Assembly: GCA_963422745.1 (NCBI GenBank)
Contig: OY730477.1
Location: 2,790,001-2,854,000 of the forward strand
DNA from: G963422745 sp963422745
GTDB lineage: Bacteria; Actinomycetota; Acidimicrobiia; Acidimicrobiales; Aldehydirespiratoraceae
Direction: 5' to 3'
Length of the DNA: 64,000 bases
Shown here: one piece after another, positions 21,448 to 31,141 of the stretch
Layout: each line of letters starts with the position of its first letter
Position numbering within the stretch: position 1 is the stretch's first letter
Notes under the pieces: generated by a model
What the model saw: the letters and a program-made list of their open reading frames with translations, nothing else
Told to the model about the DNA's origin: nothing
The model's database searches: none
Program-made: the position numbers and the translations under genes

Positions 21448-22290
21448 ATGAATGTAGACGTTCAGGAATCCGGGCAGGCCTGTGGCGCGGTCGTAACTGC
21501 TGTTGATCTCACCAGGCCTGTTGATGCGGACACCGTGGCAGAAATCCGAAGTGCGTGGCTCCGACACAAGGTGCTCGTTTTCGTCAATCAGCCTATGAGT
21601 GACGACGATCTTGAACGCAACGCCAGTTACTTCGGTCCTTTCGGCACCGATCCGTTCTTTGAGCCAATTGACGGTTTCGAACATGTTTGCGCAATTCACC
21701 GAAAAGCCGACGAGACCGCTCCTATCTTCGCCGAATCCTGGCACTCGGATTGGAGCTTTCTCGCCCACCCTCCGTCGGGCACGTGCCTATTCGCCAAAAT
21801 TGTCCCGCCGACGGGCGGCGATACCTTGTTCGCAGACCAACACAAGGCCCTGGCAGCCATGCCGTCGGAACTGCGCGAGCGGTGCGAGGGTTTGCTGGCT
21901 ATTCATTCGGCCCGCGGTGCCTACAGCAAGCAGGGGCTCTACGGTGAGGCCGACAAGGGCAACAAGCGGGCGATGAGGATCGTGGTGGGCGACGAAGCTC
22001 TCGCTGCCAGATCCCATCCCTTCATCCGGGTGCATCCGGAGACCGGTGAACCAGGTTTGTTCGGCTGCGCTGGATACATCATCGGCTTTGAGGGGATGGC
22101 GCAAGGCCAGGCCAACGACCTCGCCCGCGAGCTGTTGATGTGGCAAACCCGCGACGAGTTTGTCTACCGCCATAGCTGGGAACCCAACATGCTGGTTATG
22201 TGGGACAACAGGTCAATACTTCACATGGCCACAGGCGGCTACGACGGCCACGAGCGCTTGTTGCACCGCGTCACTATCGGCAGTTACTGA
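21448..22290 (+). CDS. TauD/TfdA-family Fe(II)/2-oxoglutarate dioxygenase
   Basis: A 280-residue non-heme iron dioxygenase. The facial-triad HxD is visible in WHSDWSF (about residues 98-104), the Thr-containing GGDTLFAD strand follows, and the distal His and 2-oxoglutarate-binding Arg are in LLHRVTIGSY near the C-terminus. The family hydroxylates taurine, phenoxyacetates, carnitine precursors or alkylphosphonates. Substrate is unknown here. The nearby HD-domain protein allows a two-step oxygenase hypothesis (TmpA/TmpB-like), but the two genes are not in an operon. Confidence 0.9.
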   Translation: MNVDVQESGQACGAVVTAVDLTRPVDADTVAEIRSAWLRHKVLVFVNQPMSDDDLERNASYFGPFGTDPFFEPIDGFEHVCAIHRKADETAPIFAESWHSDWSFLAHPPSGTCLFAKIVPPTGGDTLFADQHKALAAMPSELRERCEGLLAIHSARGAYSKQGLYGEADKGNKRAMRIVVGDEALAARSHPFIRVHPETGEPGLFGCAGYIIGFEGMAQGQANDLARELLMWQTRDEFVYRHSWEPNMLVMWDNRSILHMATGGYDGHERLLHRVTIGSY

Positions 22291-22508
22291 CACCACACAG
22301 CGACTCACTCAATCAATACCGACCAAACAACCACATCCCAGGAAGGCACCGCCAAGAGGTCCGTCACAGCCAACATAGCAATACAGCAATTCAAGATGTA
22401 ACAAGCGTTCAACCCGCTGGGTCTCACTTGGTGCTCGGTTTGGCCGCAAGCAGGCCCTAACCGGATCACATTTTCGGACTGCTGGACAGTCCAGGAGAGG
22501 AATCAATC

Positions 22509-22820
22509 ATGTACACCATTGCTGCGCTACTTGTATTGGCGATCGCGTTGGGGGGAGTTGTCACCGTTTTCAACAGCCTTCTTGACGTTCTTACCATCAA
22601 GGACACAATTCGGGGACATCCGCTAATCGGTGCCCACATAGACGCGGGCATCGCAATCCTGCTGGTTTGGCTTCTTGACATCTCCTTGTTGGAGCGCTTT
22701 CTTGAGCATTCGGTGCGCGCGGACTGGATCCATATCGTGATTGATGGTCTCATCATCTACGGAATGATCCCCGTGAAGGATGCCATCGTGGGAGCTATCA
22801 CCAAGGGCCTGAGGGCCTGA
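22509..22820 (+). CDS. Small membrane protein of unknown function
   Basis: A 103-residue protein with three hydrophobic segments at about 4-25, 43-60 and 72-92. It starts with ATG preceded by AGGAGAGGAA, and ends immediately before a strong hairpin. I do not recognise the family. The regular hydrophobic segments, ribosome-binding site and terminator support that it is a real, independently transcribed gene. A holin-like or channel-like role is possible from size only and should not be assumed. Confidence 0.65.
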   Translation: MYTIAALLVLAIALGGVVTVFNSLLDVLTIKDTIRGHPLIGAHIDAGIAILLVWLLDISLLERFLEHSVRADWIHIVIDGLIIYGMIPVKDAIVGAITKGLRA

Positions 22821-22848
22821 CCCGGCGCAGCGCCGGGTTCAATTTTCG
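22820..22848 (+). terminator. Intrinsic terminator after the small membrane protein gene
   Basis: ACCCGGCG-CAG-CGCCGGGT forms an eight-pair GC-rich stem with a three-base loop at 22820-22838, followed by TCAATTTT. It overlaps the last base of the stop codon. It could also serve the convergent fadJ-like gene whose stop is at 22898. Confidence 0.75.
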
Positions 22849-22897
22849 GATTCGCGTCCTGGAACTATGCAATTGCGTACGCTTGGATCGGTCGATG

Positions 22898-24964
22898 TCA
22901 GGCGTCGCCAAAGGATCCGCCGACGCTGGCTAGACGACGCAGCAGCGGAGCAGGTTCCCAATGAGGGCCTTCCTCGGCCGCCATCGCCTCTAACCCATTG
23001 ATCACCGTCCGCAATCCTCGCTGATCGGCCCAATGCATGGGCCCACCACGATAACGAGGCCAGTTGTAGCCGTTGAGCCAGATGACATCAATGTCGCTGG
23101 CGCGCATGGCCATCTTCTCCTCCAGGATCCTTGCACCTTCGTTGACCATGCCCAAGACCAGCCGGTCGACGATCTCGGAGTCATCGAAACGGCGGTGTTC
23201 GACGCCCGACCTGCGGGCAAACTCGGTAACGATCTCCGAGGTGATTGAAGACGGCGTTGGTCGGCGATTCTCGTCGTAGTCGTAGTAGCCGGCACCGGTC
23301 TTTTGCCCTCTCCGGTTGAGTTCGCACAGGCGTTCCCTGATCGTCGATCCCGTCGACTCCTCCCGCACCCAACCCAGATCCAAGCCCGCAAGGTCGCTCA
23401 TCTGAAACGGCCCCATGGCGAAACCGAAATCGCGAAGCGCACTGTCAATTTGCCAGGGCATAACACCTCGGTTGAGCAGCTCATCAGCTGCCCGTCGCCT
23501 AGCTGCGAGAATTCGATTGCCAACGAAACCCGGACAGACCCTTACCAAGACAGCGACCTTGCCGATCCTCCCCGTAGTCGCCATTACGGTGTTGATCACC
23601 TCATCGGAGGTTTGATCGGCGCGGACCACCTCCACGAGCTTCATCACGTTGGCTGGCGAAAAGAAGTGCATACCGATCACTGCTTCGGGCCGAGACGTGA
23701 CGGCGGCGATCTCGTTGATGTCAAGGGCGCTGGTGTTGGTAGCAAGCACCGCCCCGGGCTTACAAATCTCATTGAGCCGAGCGAATATCTCCGTTTTTGT
23801 CTGCATCCGTTCGAACGCAGCCTCCACAACGAGATCAACACCCGACAGGTCGTCGAGATTAAGCGAAGGGCTTACTAATCCCATCCGCTCATCCACCTGC
23901 TCAACGCTGAACCGACCCCGACGGATACTGCGGTCGTAGTTCGCCCTCACCACGTCCAAGCCGTGCTGAAGCGCCTGCGGATCAGTTTCCACCACCGTTA
24001 CTGGGATACCAGCATCAATGAAGCTCATTGTGATGCCTCCGCCCATGGTGCCCGCACCGACCACGCCGACCCGGTGGACCTTGAGCGGCACGACGCTGCG
24101 GTCTACATCGGTTAGATTACGAGCCTCGCGCTCGGCGAAGAATACGTAGCGCAACGCCTTGGATTGCGTACCTTCAAGTAGCTTCTCAAAGAGCGACCGT
24201 TCGATCTCCAACGCCTCATCAAAGGGCAACGTGACGGCTGCGGTCATACACCGAATGATCATCTCGGGAGCATCAAAGCCGGAGAATCTTCGGGTGTGAG
24301 AGGAACGGAACTCCTCAAACAGTCCGGGCGTCACCTTGAGTTTGTCTTTCATGTCGCGAACGAGTGTCGAGGGTCGCCCCTCGGCCACGATGCGACGCGC
24401 GAACGTGATCGCATCCGATCTGAGTGAGCGTTCGTCGGCAAGTTCGTCGATGAGTCCCATTCGATGGCATTCAGGTGCCGGCACATGTTCACCCGATGTG
24501 ATCATCTCGAGCGCGCGCTCCACTCCTATGATGCGAGGTAGTCGTTGCGTGCCACCAGCCCCCGGCAATAATCCAAGCTTGACTTCAGGCAGACCACACC
24601 GAGAATTGGGGTCGGCAATGCGATAGTGAGCACACAGGGCAACTTCGAGGCCGCCACCGAGGGCTGTACCGTGGATGGCGGCGACCATCACTTTGCCCGA
24701 TGACTCCATGGCGTCCTGCACGGCACCCAAGGTTGGACCTGAGCGAGCAGTCCCAAGTTCGCGAATATCGGCACCCGCGATGAACGTCCGGCCCCCGCAG
24801 ATCAACACTATGGCCTCACAGTCTGCTCCCGATGCCTCAGTGAACGCCTGATACAGGCCTTCACGCACATGATGACCAAGAGCATTGACCGGCGGCGAGT
24901 CGACGGTGACAATGGCCACATCATCGTCAAAGGAGAGATCCGTAACCTCATTGATCGCTGCCAT
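22898..24964 (-). CDS. fadJ: Multifunctional beta-oxidation enzyme: enoyl-CoA hydratase / 3-hydroxyacyl-CoA dehydrogenase
   Basis: The 688-residue protein joins an N-terminal crotonase domain (about 1-190; oxyanion-hole GTALGGGLEVALCAHYRIAD and ETLGL-equivalent KLGLLPGAGGTQRLPRIIG) to an NAD-binding domain (VGVVGAGTMGGGI near 300) and two C-terminal 3HCDH domains (HFFSPANVMKLVEVV, PGFVGNRIL). It hydrates and then oxidises acyl-CoAs in fatty-acid degradation. GGAGG lies 7 nt before the ATG. The thiolase partner (fadA type) is not adjacent. About 150 bp of its crotonase region is duplicated at 35896-36047. Confidence 0.93.
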   Translation of the reverse strand: MAAINEVTDLSFDDDVAIVTVDSPPVNALGHHVREGLYQAFTEASGADCEAIVLICGGRTFIAGADIRELGTARSGPTLGAVQDAMESSGKVMVAAIHGTALGGGLEVALCAHYRIADPNSRCGLPEVKLGLLPGAGGTQRLPRIIGVERALEMITSGEHVPAPECHRMGLIDELADERSLRSDAITFARRIVAEGRPSTLVRDMKDKLKVTPGLFEEFRSSHTRRFSGFDAPEMIIRCMTAAVTLPFDEALEIERSLFEKLLEGTQSKALRYVFFAEREARNLTDVDRSVVPLKVHRVGVVGAGTMGGGITMSFIDAGIPVTVVETDPQALQHGLDVVRANYDRSIRRGRFSVEQVDERMGLVSPSLNLDDLSGVDLVVEAAFERMQTKTEIFARLNEICKPGAVLATNTSALDINEIAAVTSRPEAVIGMHFFSPANVMKLVEVVRADQTSDEVINTVMATTGRIGKVAVLVRVCPGFVGNRILAARRRAADELLNRGVMPWQIDSALRDFGFAMGPFQMSDLAGLDLGWVREESTGSTIRERLCELNRRGQKTGAGYYDYDENRRPTPSSITSEIVTEFARRSGVEHRRFDDSEIVDRLVLGMVNEGARILEEKMAMRASDIDVIWLNGYNWPRYRGGPMHWADQRGLRTVINGLEAMAAEEGPHWEPAPLLRRLASVGGSFGDA

Positions 24965-25291
24965 CGCATTGCCTCCACAACTCCGAGACCGGCGCCGAAC
25001 TGCCTCCGATCATCCCATGAGAGTATGTTTCAGATGATTAGCAGAGCTAACGGACCATGCTGGACGCGACCGAGCCAGCACAACATCACATACCTCTTGA
25101 GCCCCGTCTCAACACCCACTCTTCCATACTAGATGACCGCGGTGCCAGCAACGACAAGTACAGATGACGACCAGCCGCACGCCATAGGGCCACTCCCTCT
25201 AGAGTCCCGACGGTGCAGCCTGATGATGTTGAACATAGGAGTGACTACGCTAGACTCTCAGTGGTTGGATTGGCCGATATGGAGATCGCTG
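24965..25291. other. Divergent intergenic region at the left edge of the polysaccharide island
   Basis: This 327-bp gap separates the divergent fadJ-like gene and the Gfo/Idh gene. No credible coding sequence is seen. It contains the fadJ ribosome-binding site at its left end and a candidate promoter for the island on the right. Composition turns AT-richer from about 25.2 kb rightward. Confidence 0.6.
25229..25256 (+). promoter_or_regulatory. Candidate promoter of the polysaccharide gene cluster
   Basis: TTGAAC at 25229-25234 and TAGACT at 25251-25256 are separated by 16 bp and lie about 35 bp before the likely ATG at 25292. They resemble actinobacterial housekeeping -35 and -10 boxes. Evidence is by eye only. 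Confidence 0.35.
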
Positions 25292-26341
25292 ATGTACAAG
25301 GCTGCCTTGGTGGGCACAGGATTCATCGCCACAAAGAAGCATTTACCTGCATGGGAACGCCTACGCAAGGATGTAGAACTGGTCGCCGTCTGTGACATTG
25401 ATCGTGCTCGTGCCGAACGAGTTAAGGGCCAATTCGGTGTTACAGCCGCGTACACGGACATTGATACAATGCTTCAAGAGGTAGAGCCGGACTTCGTTGA
25501 CATCTGCACACCTCCTACCACCCATGCGGACATAGCAGTAAAGTCTCTTAAGGCAAACGCCAATGTACTCATTGAAAAGCCACTTGCCACAACAATTGAA
25601 GACTGCGAAAAAATAGTAAATGCGGAACACCAATATCCCGGGCGTGTAGAGGTAGCACACACCGATCTATTTCATCAATCAATAATCCAGGCCACGGAAC
25701 GCATTGAAAGTGGCGAAATTGGTGAGTTCACAGGAATGCGGATCTTCTATCTCACACCCGTCACGTTGAGTACAGCTGATCCAAATCACTTTGCCAACCG
25801 TCTTCCCGGCGGAGCTATGGGAGAGACAGGCCCACATGTAGTCTACATAGCCCAAAGATTTATTGGTCCAATCAAAGATATTTGGGTACGGGGAACGAAG
25901 CTACTCACAAAGTACCCATGGTCGCCTTATGAAGACTATCGACTAGAACTAATTGGAGAAAAACTCACCTGCAGCGCTGTCTTAACATTCACATCAAGGC
26001 ATGCAGGATACTGGATTGAACTCTGGGGAACCGATGGGGTACTCAAGATTGACATGCAGTCAAAAATCCTTATCAACTATCGCAGGATCAAGACTACCCA
26101 TTATGGGATAGGAAAATCATCAATCAGGGAAGCGACTCAGATCGCCACCCGGACGGTCGAAAACAGTTTAGCCGTCCTGGGAGGACGTTTCAGAAGCCTC
26201 CATGACAGAACCATCAAGAACTTCTTCGATTGCACAGTGAACGATCTACCTCAGACAGTGAGTGCTGCAGATGGATTAGAGACAGTTCGCATCATGAAAA
26301 TGATCAGCGAAACTCTTTCGACTACCGAGCATCAAGCCTGA
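25292..26341 (+). CDS. Gfo/Idh/MocA-family NAD(P)-dependent oxidoreductase
   Basis: From the ATG at 25292 the protein is 349 residues and begins with a Rossmann fold (KAALVGTGFIATKKHLPAW; GxGxxA pattern near residues 8-13). EKPLATT, the family motif with its conserved Lys, follows at about 95. These enzymes oxidise or dehydrate sugars and nucleotide sugars; WlbA-type members make uronic-acid building blocks of surface glycans. It opens the island and its stop shares one base with the next start (TGATG), so it probably supplies a modified sugar to the glycosyltransferases. Confidence 0.86.
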   Translation: MYKAALVGTGFIATKKHLPAWERLRKDVELVAVCDIDRARAERVKGQFGVTAAYTDIDTMLQEVEPDFVDICTPPTTHADIAVKSLKANANVLIEKPLATTIEDCEKIVNAEHQYPGRVEVAHTDLFHQSIIQATERIESGEIGEFTGMRIFYLTPVTLSTADPNHFANRLPGGAMGETGPHVVYIAQRFIGPIKDIWVRGTKLLTKYPWSPYEDYRLELIGEKLTCSAVLTFTSRHAGYWIELWGTDGVLKIDMQSKILINYRRIKTTHYGIGKSSIREATQIATRTVENSLAVLGGRFRSLHDRTIKNFFDCTVNDLPQTVSAADGLETVRIMKMISETLSTTEHQA

Positions 26342-27432
26342 TGAGTTCACCAGTCAACTCAATGATCTCTGATAGCACGATGAGGCACACATACTCTGCA
26401 CAACAGAACACCCGTGAGCAGCACGATTCGCTCGCACCGACAGTTTCGGTAATCATTCCCACACGTAATGCCGATCATGATTTGCGCAAATGTCTTGACT
26501 ATATCGCAGCCCAAGACTATCAGGGGCCAATTGAAGTAGTTGTAGCGGAAGCAAACGAACACATCAAACTTGCTGAGAAGCTGCAAAAATCACATCCTGA
26601 TGTAAAGGTCGTTCCGAATCCTGACAAGATTATTACAACAGGTATAATTGCTGGAATCAGAGCATCCTCAGGTGAATATATTGCGAGATGCGATGCCCAT
26701 ACCTTTCTTCCGTCAGACTATCTACGGAAGGCAATCTCAACTCTACAGCGCACTGGCGCAGCTAATGTGGGCGGACGCCAAGCTGCTATCGGATCCACAT
26801 TCTTTGAGCGTGCAGCCGCAATAGCTATGACCAGCCCCATCGGTGCTGGAGACGCCCGTCATCGCGGTCTAAATCGGAAGGAAGGCCCTTCCGATAGTGC
26901 ATTCCTTGGCGTATATCGACGTATAGATCTCGAAGAAGTAGGAGGCTATAATCCAAGGCTTGTGCGTAATGAAGACTACGAACTCAACTACAAATTTCGC
27001 AAGCATGGAAAGACGGTCTGGTTTAACCCTGAACTTGTAGTGAACTACCGTCCCCGCAGCACATTGAAACAGCTAGCCAAACAGTACTTCAACTACGGGC
27101 GAAGTAAATCATTTCTTATCATCAACCATCCTGGTTCTATTCGAATTCGCCATCTTACTGCTCCAGGCTTTATCTTGAGTTTAGTAGTCCTATCCATTAT
27201 CGCAGTATTTGGAAGCCTATTGCCACTAATTGCCTTCCTAGGGCTATATGCAGCGACTATTGTCATTGCCACCGCTATCGAATGGACACGTCGCAAAGAT
27301 CCATCTGCAATTCTACTGCCTCTGATTGTCCCTACCATGCATCTTTGCTGGGGAGCTGGGATCTATGTTCCTGAGGAAGCATTCCAACCCATAGCAAACT
27401 CACCAGCACCAACTCACGAGGTTATACCGTGA
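26341..27432 (+). CDS. Family 2 glycosyltransferase, ExoA-like, membrane associated
   Basis: A 363-residue GT-A enzyme. TVSVIIPTRNADHDLRKCLD starts the catalytic domain, with a DxD-like CDAHT near residue 120, a GDARHRG region and a QxxRW-like area replaced by LAKQYFNYGRSK as in ExoA-type succinoglycan transferases. Two hydrophobic segments lie near the C-terminus (about 280-325), so it likely works at the inner face of the membrane on a lipid-linked glycan. It overlaps both neighbours by 1-4 bp, which implies an operon. Confidence 0.85.
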   Translation: MSSPVNSMISDSTMRHTYSAQQNTREQHDSLAPTVSVIIPTRNADHDLRKCLDYIAAQDYQGPIEVVVAEANEHIKLAEKLQKSHPDVKVVPNPDKIITTGIIAGIRASSGEYIARCDAHTFLPSDYLRKAISTLQRTGAANVGGRQAAIGSTFFERAAAIAMTSPIGAGDARHRGLNRKEGPSDSAFLGVYRRIDLEEVGGYNPRLVRNEDYELNYKFRKHGKTVWFNPELVVNYRPRSTLKQLAKQYFNYGRSKSFLIINHPGSIRIRHLTAPGFILSLVVLSIIAVFGSLLPLIAFLGLYAATIVIATAIEWTRRKDPSAILLPLIVPTMHLCWGAGIYVPEEAFQPIANSPAPTHEVIP

Positions 27433-28604
27433 AGGGAAACGTGGAACCGAACGCGGAAGGAAATTCCGATGAAGATCCCGAATCAGATTACTCAGCGCGT
27501 ATTCTGTTAATCGCTCCCGTCCAAAGTGCTGGCGCTAGCAAGACCAACATAGTTGGTGGAAATCGAGTTATGGCAGATGAGCAGACTCGAGAACTCAAAC
27601 GGCACGGCTTTATCGTTGATACAATCGACACATCAGGGTCGGTAACCAACCTTCATGACTGGAAGATCACAGCGCATCGCCTTTTACGACTAGTTCGGGT
27701 TCTGTGGCAAACCTCTTGGAGAGCCCATAGGGCGGATATTCTATGCTCGATTATGGCTAGCTACTCAGCACAAACCTTCGGGTTGGCATTATGGGTGATT
27801 TCTAGAACCAATAGAAAGCCTCTGGTTCTGCGATTTTCTGGTGCAGGCTATGCTGTAGTATATTCTAACTACAATAGACTACAACGTTGGATCGCCGACC
27901 GTACATACATGCGATCCGCATTGATATTTCTGGAAACCGAAGAATTGGTCAAATCGTTTAGTACCTGGCCAAACTTTCGTTGGTTTCCCAACACCCGCGA
28001 AATGGTCCTGGACGAAATACCAAAACGGGAATGCGCGAAGAGATTAATCTTCGTCTCAAGACTGGCAAAAAACAAAGGGCTCACCGAGGCTTTAGAAGCC
28101 TGTCAGAACCTGCCCGATGATTGTCATCTATTCGTGTATGGAGCACCCACGTCTCAAACAGATATGAGCAAGTTCGACGGACATCCACGTGCAAGCTATT
28201 GTGGTGTGGTCGCACCATCTGATGTGCCGATGATTCTAAGCAATCACGATCTCATGCTTTTTCCAAGCTACGAAGACTACGAAGGATATCCCGGTGTGAT
28301 CCTTGAAGCCTTTCAATGTGGTATACCGGTCATTGCAGCAAAGTGGTACGGTGTAGAGGAACTCGTTGAGCACAAGGTGAGCGGATTGCTCGTAGAGCCC
28401 AGATCCGTAGACGAACTGGAGTCGGCCATACGACTGCTACTAGAAGATTCTGAACTATATCAGCAACTGAGCGAAGGCGCTCAACAGCGAGGCGATTGCT
28501 TTCGAAGTACCGAGTGGTACGGAACATTCGCCGACAATCTACATCAGTCTATTCTTGAAAATAGAACCTGGACAAGTCTATTATCTAGGAAGCGATCGGG
28601 CTAG
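27429..28604 (+). CDS. Family 4 (GT-B) glycosyltransferase
   Basis: A 391-residue GT-B enzyme starting with GTG overlapping the previous stop. The C-terminal donor domain is clear: LIFVSRLAKNKGLTEALEA near 195, then LFPSYEDYEGYPGVILEAFQ with the EX7E-type motif and GIPVIAAKWYGVEELV near 280-315. The N-terminal acceptor domain is divergent. It probably adds one sugar to the surface polysaccharide repeat unit. A gap of 104 bp without a recognisable gene separates it from the first Wzy-like protein. Confidence 0.88.
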   Translation: MKGNVEPNAEGNSDEDPESDYSARILLIAPVQSAGASKTNIVGGNRVMADEQTRELKRHGFIVDTIDTSGSVTNLHDWKITAHRLLRLVRVLWQTSWRAHRADILCSIMASYSAQTFGLALWVISRTNRKPLVLRFSGAGYAVVYSNYNRLQRWIADRTYMRSALIFLETEELVKSFSTWPNFRWFPNTREMVLDEIPKRECAKRLIFVSRLAKNKGLTEALEACQNLPDDCHLFVYGAPTSQTDMSKFDGHPRASYCGVVAPSDVPMILSNHDLMLFPSYEDYEGYPGVILEAFQCGIPVIAAKWYGVEELVEHKVSGLLVEPRSVDELESAIRLLLEDSELYQQLSEGAQQRGDCFRSTEWYGTFADNLHQSILENRTWTSLLSRKRSG

Positions 28605-28708
28605 AAAATTTGACTGAGGAATGGCTCATAAACTTGTCGGATCCAATCACTCCCAGCTTAAAAGAGCGCTCCAGCAGTGGTGACCGAAAACATATTTGAA
28701 GCATTGAG

Positions 28709-31141
28709 TTGCTCATTCTACGAATGGGACAAAGTTTAGTGCGACGATCACCGATAGTATTTGTCTCATTCTACGTTCTGGTATTTGCCAACCAGATCAC
28801 GATGCAAATGGGATGGGTCGATGAGATATTTATTGCCATATCTATCGTATGTTGTATCGCAATATTCATATCTATCAGATTTCATACTTGGTCGATCTCT
28901 ATCAATTCTTCCGGATACTTACTTATATTCGCATTGATATCATATCTAACCATTGGCACGATAGTTTCACTAGCTAGAGATTCAGAATTTGATATATATA
29001 TTATTGCCCAACAGGCCTATCATACAACTATTACTATTGCAGCTATACTAGCTGGAAGATATATATTGGAGCGAGTCGGTACCGTAAGTTTTCTAAAAAG
29101 GCTATTGCCAATTCAGATCATTATCAGTACAGCAATATTGGCCGATCCTTTCTTGCGAGAAGTAGACATTGTTCCAGACCATCGCCTTTCGACACGTCTC
29201 AGCGGCACTCTTTCGGATCCAAATGACGCTGGGATAGTCGCCTGCGTTACCGTAATCATCGCCGGGCTATTGATATTCCACGGCCATAAGCTCATTCAAG
29301 GATACATTGGTATAGTAGTTGGAGCTGCAGCCACAATAGTAACACTTTCAACCACATCAATGGTCGTTCTTGGTATAGTTGCCATCTTCGCTATCATCAC
29401 CACCATTAAACGGGCACGCCAGCCCTATACCGGTCATCGTATTTTGCTATCATCACTGTGTATTGTGATAGCGTGTATATATGGAGCTTGGAGCTTTTCA
29501 ATACTATTTGATATCACTGTCGCCGAAGAACCACACGAATCTATGGTCTCGATGACCTCCGAACCGCCATTGCATCAGGTACCATCAATACATATAGATG
29601 CCCACCAAGTTATGGTAGACTCATCTACGGGTCATAGATTAACTCTATCAAATGCTTATAGCTACACTTTTGCTGGCCTATCGCCAGGCGAACGTTATAG
29701 CTATCAGTTCCGACCCCTCCGGCAAGGTTGGAAAGGCGATGCGATTCAGATATTTGCGACGCCAGATCAGAATGGTCAACTCACTGCCGTCTGGAGTGAC
29801 CCAAACGACTATACGATAAGATTTCCTGGTGAGGACACCTGGAAAGACTTCAGTGATCTAACAATTGATAGTAATGGTGGAATTTCTGGGTTCACTCCTG
29901 ATACATCATATAGGGTACAGATGCTTCCGAAATTTTCGCCATTTGAAACCGAACCAACGGACCTCCAGCCCGTAGCTCTATTATCCGGTTCAGATTCGCA
30001 AGGTGTCATTCATACCCTATGGCCGACTTGGGAATTTCGGGATAGAACACTTACTTCACCGAACTGGAGGAAGTGGCGTCCAATCCGTATAGGTCAAAAC
30101 AATAGATCAGATGGTGATATCACCGTAATCCGACAAAACGAGCCTGAAATACAATTGCCCGAACTTTTCGCTCCAAATGATCAAACCTATGGCACTAATC
30201 TTCCTGAGCTAACAGCTGGATACCGCTATGATGTCCAACTCCGCCCTATCCGTAGGGACTGGAAAGGAGAGATTATACAACTATCTTCAATAGCTGATCG
30301 TAACGGACAGCTTTCGCTGGCGTGGCAGGACCATAATCAGTATCTGGTGCAGCTAAACTCAAGTGATACGTGGAATGACTTGAGTGATATTACCACCTCC
30401 GGCTCACACGGAATCTCAGTATTCGGTCCTCGGAATGAGAATGTGATTGAACTATTACCAAAAGTGGCTCCCTATAGATCAAATATCGCCAAAATAGTCT
30501 CGGGAGCAAATTCAGATGGAGTCATTCATGTATATTGGCCCTTTTGGGAGTTTCGTGAACGTTCACCGAATGGAATTGATTGGCGACCTTGGCGGGATAT
30601 TGATCTACTTGACCAGAATGTGTCGTTGTTTACAAGACCACGCAAAGTTATTTCGTTAGCTGGTCTACGGGAGGAATCTACAGGTGATGCTCTGCTCGCC
30701 AGAATGGATTTATGGGAAATCGGCTTTGACCGGATCAAGGAGAGTCCAATATGGGGCCATGGACTTAGGACATTTGATTCTTTAGACGATGCACCGATCG
30801 GCAACGACGGGAGACGTTTAGGTATCCACAATCTGTATCTGATGCTTATTGGTGAATCGGGTCTGGTTCCCTTGATTCTATATATGCTGTTTATCTTGAA
30901 TATACTTTGGCATAGCCGGACGGCGTCACAAGGATCAGTAGAACGGGATCTTGCAAGTTCATTGGTTATTGTGATCATCATCTACGGAATGACCTACTAC
31001 CATTTGATCTTTATGGGATATTTTAGTATTCTACTGGGACTTGCTTGTGCTGTTATCGCCCACCTTGCCTATCAGACCTATCCCAGTCAGTCTATCCCTG
31101 TCAGTTCTATGAATAAACTATCTGAATCGGGACGCCTGTGA
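28709..31141 (+). CDS. Wzy/O-antigen-ligase-like membrane protein with inserted tandem beta-rich modules (paralogue 1)
   Basis: The 810 residues divide into three. Residues 12-266 hold about eight hydrophobic helices including RLSGTLSDPNDAGIV, the G-x-x-x-x-PN-x-A pattern of the O-antigen ligase/polymerase family. Residues 267-665 are predicted extracytoplasmic and contain two tandem repeats of about 175 residues, each with Y.YQ.RP...W.G, then a segment like W.DLSDI, and finally WEFR.R....W..W. Residues 667-800 resume with WGHGLRTF, HNLYLMLIGESGLVPLILY and more helices, the Wzy C-terminal signature. It probably polymerises or ligates a surface glycan. Alternative starts within the first 10 codons exist. 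Codons and bases are AT-rich compared with flanking genes. Confidence 0.72.
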   Translation: MLILRMGQSLVRRSPIVFVSFYVLVFANQITMQMGWVDEIFIAISIVCCIAIFISIRFHTWSISINSSGYLLIFALISYLTIGTIVSLARDSEFDIYIIAQQAYHTTITIAAILAGRYILERVGTVSFLKRLLPIQIIISTAILADPFLREVDIVPDHRLSTRLSGTLSDPNDAGIVACVTVIIAGLLIFHGHKLIQGYIGIVVGAAATIVTLSTTSMVVLGIVAIFAIITTIKRARQPYTGHRILLSSLCIVIACIYGAWSFSILFDITVAEEPHESMVSMTSEPPLHQVPSIHIDAHQVMVDSSTGHRLTLSNAYSYTFAGLSPGERYSYQFRPLRQGWKGDAIQIFATPDQNGQLTAVWSDPNDYTIRFPGEDTWKDFSDLTIDSNGGISGFTPDTSYRVQMLPKFSPFETEPTDLQPVALLSGSDSQGVIHTLWPTWEFRDRTLTSPNWRKWRPIRIGQNNRSDGDITVIRQNEPEIQLPELFAPNDQTYGTNLPELTAGYRYDVQLRPIRRDWKGEIIQLSSIADRNGQLSLAWQDHNQYLVQLNSSDTWNDLSDITTSGSHGISVFGPRNENVIELLPKVAPYRSNIAKIVSGANSDGVIHVYWPFWEFRERSPNGIDWRPWRDIDLLDQNVSLFTRPRKVISLAGLREESTGDALLARMDLWEIGFDRIKESPIWGHGLRTFDSLDDAPIGNDGRRLGIHNLYLMLIGESGLVPLILYMLFILNILWHSRTASQGSVERDLASSLVIVIIIYGMTYYHLIFMGYFSILLGLACAVIAHLAYQTYPSQSIPVSSMNKLSESGRL

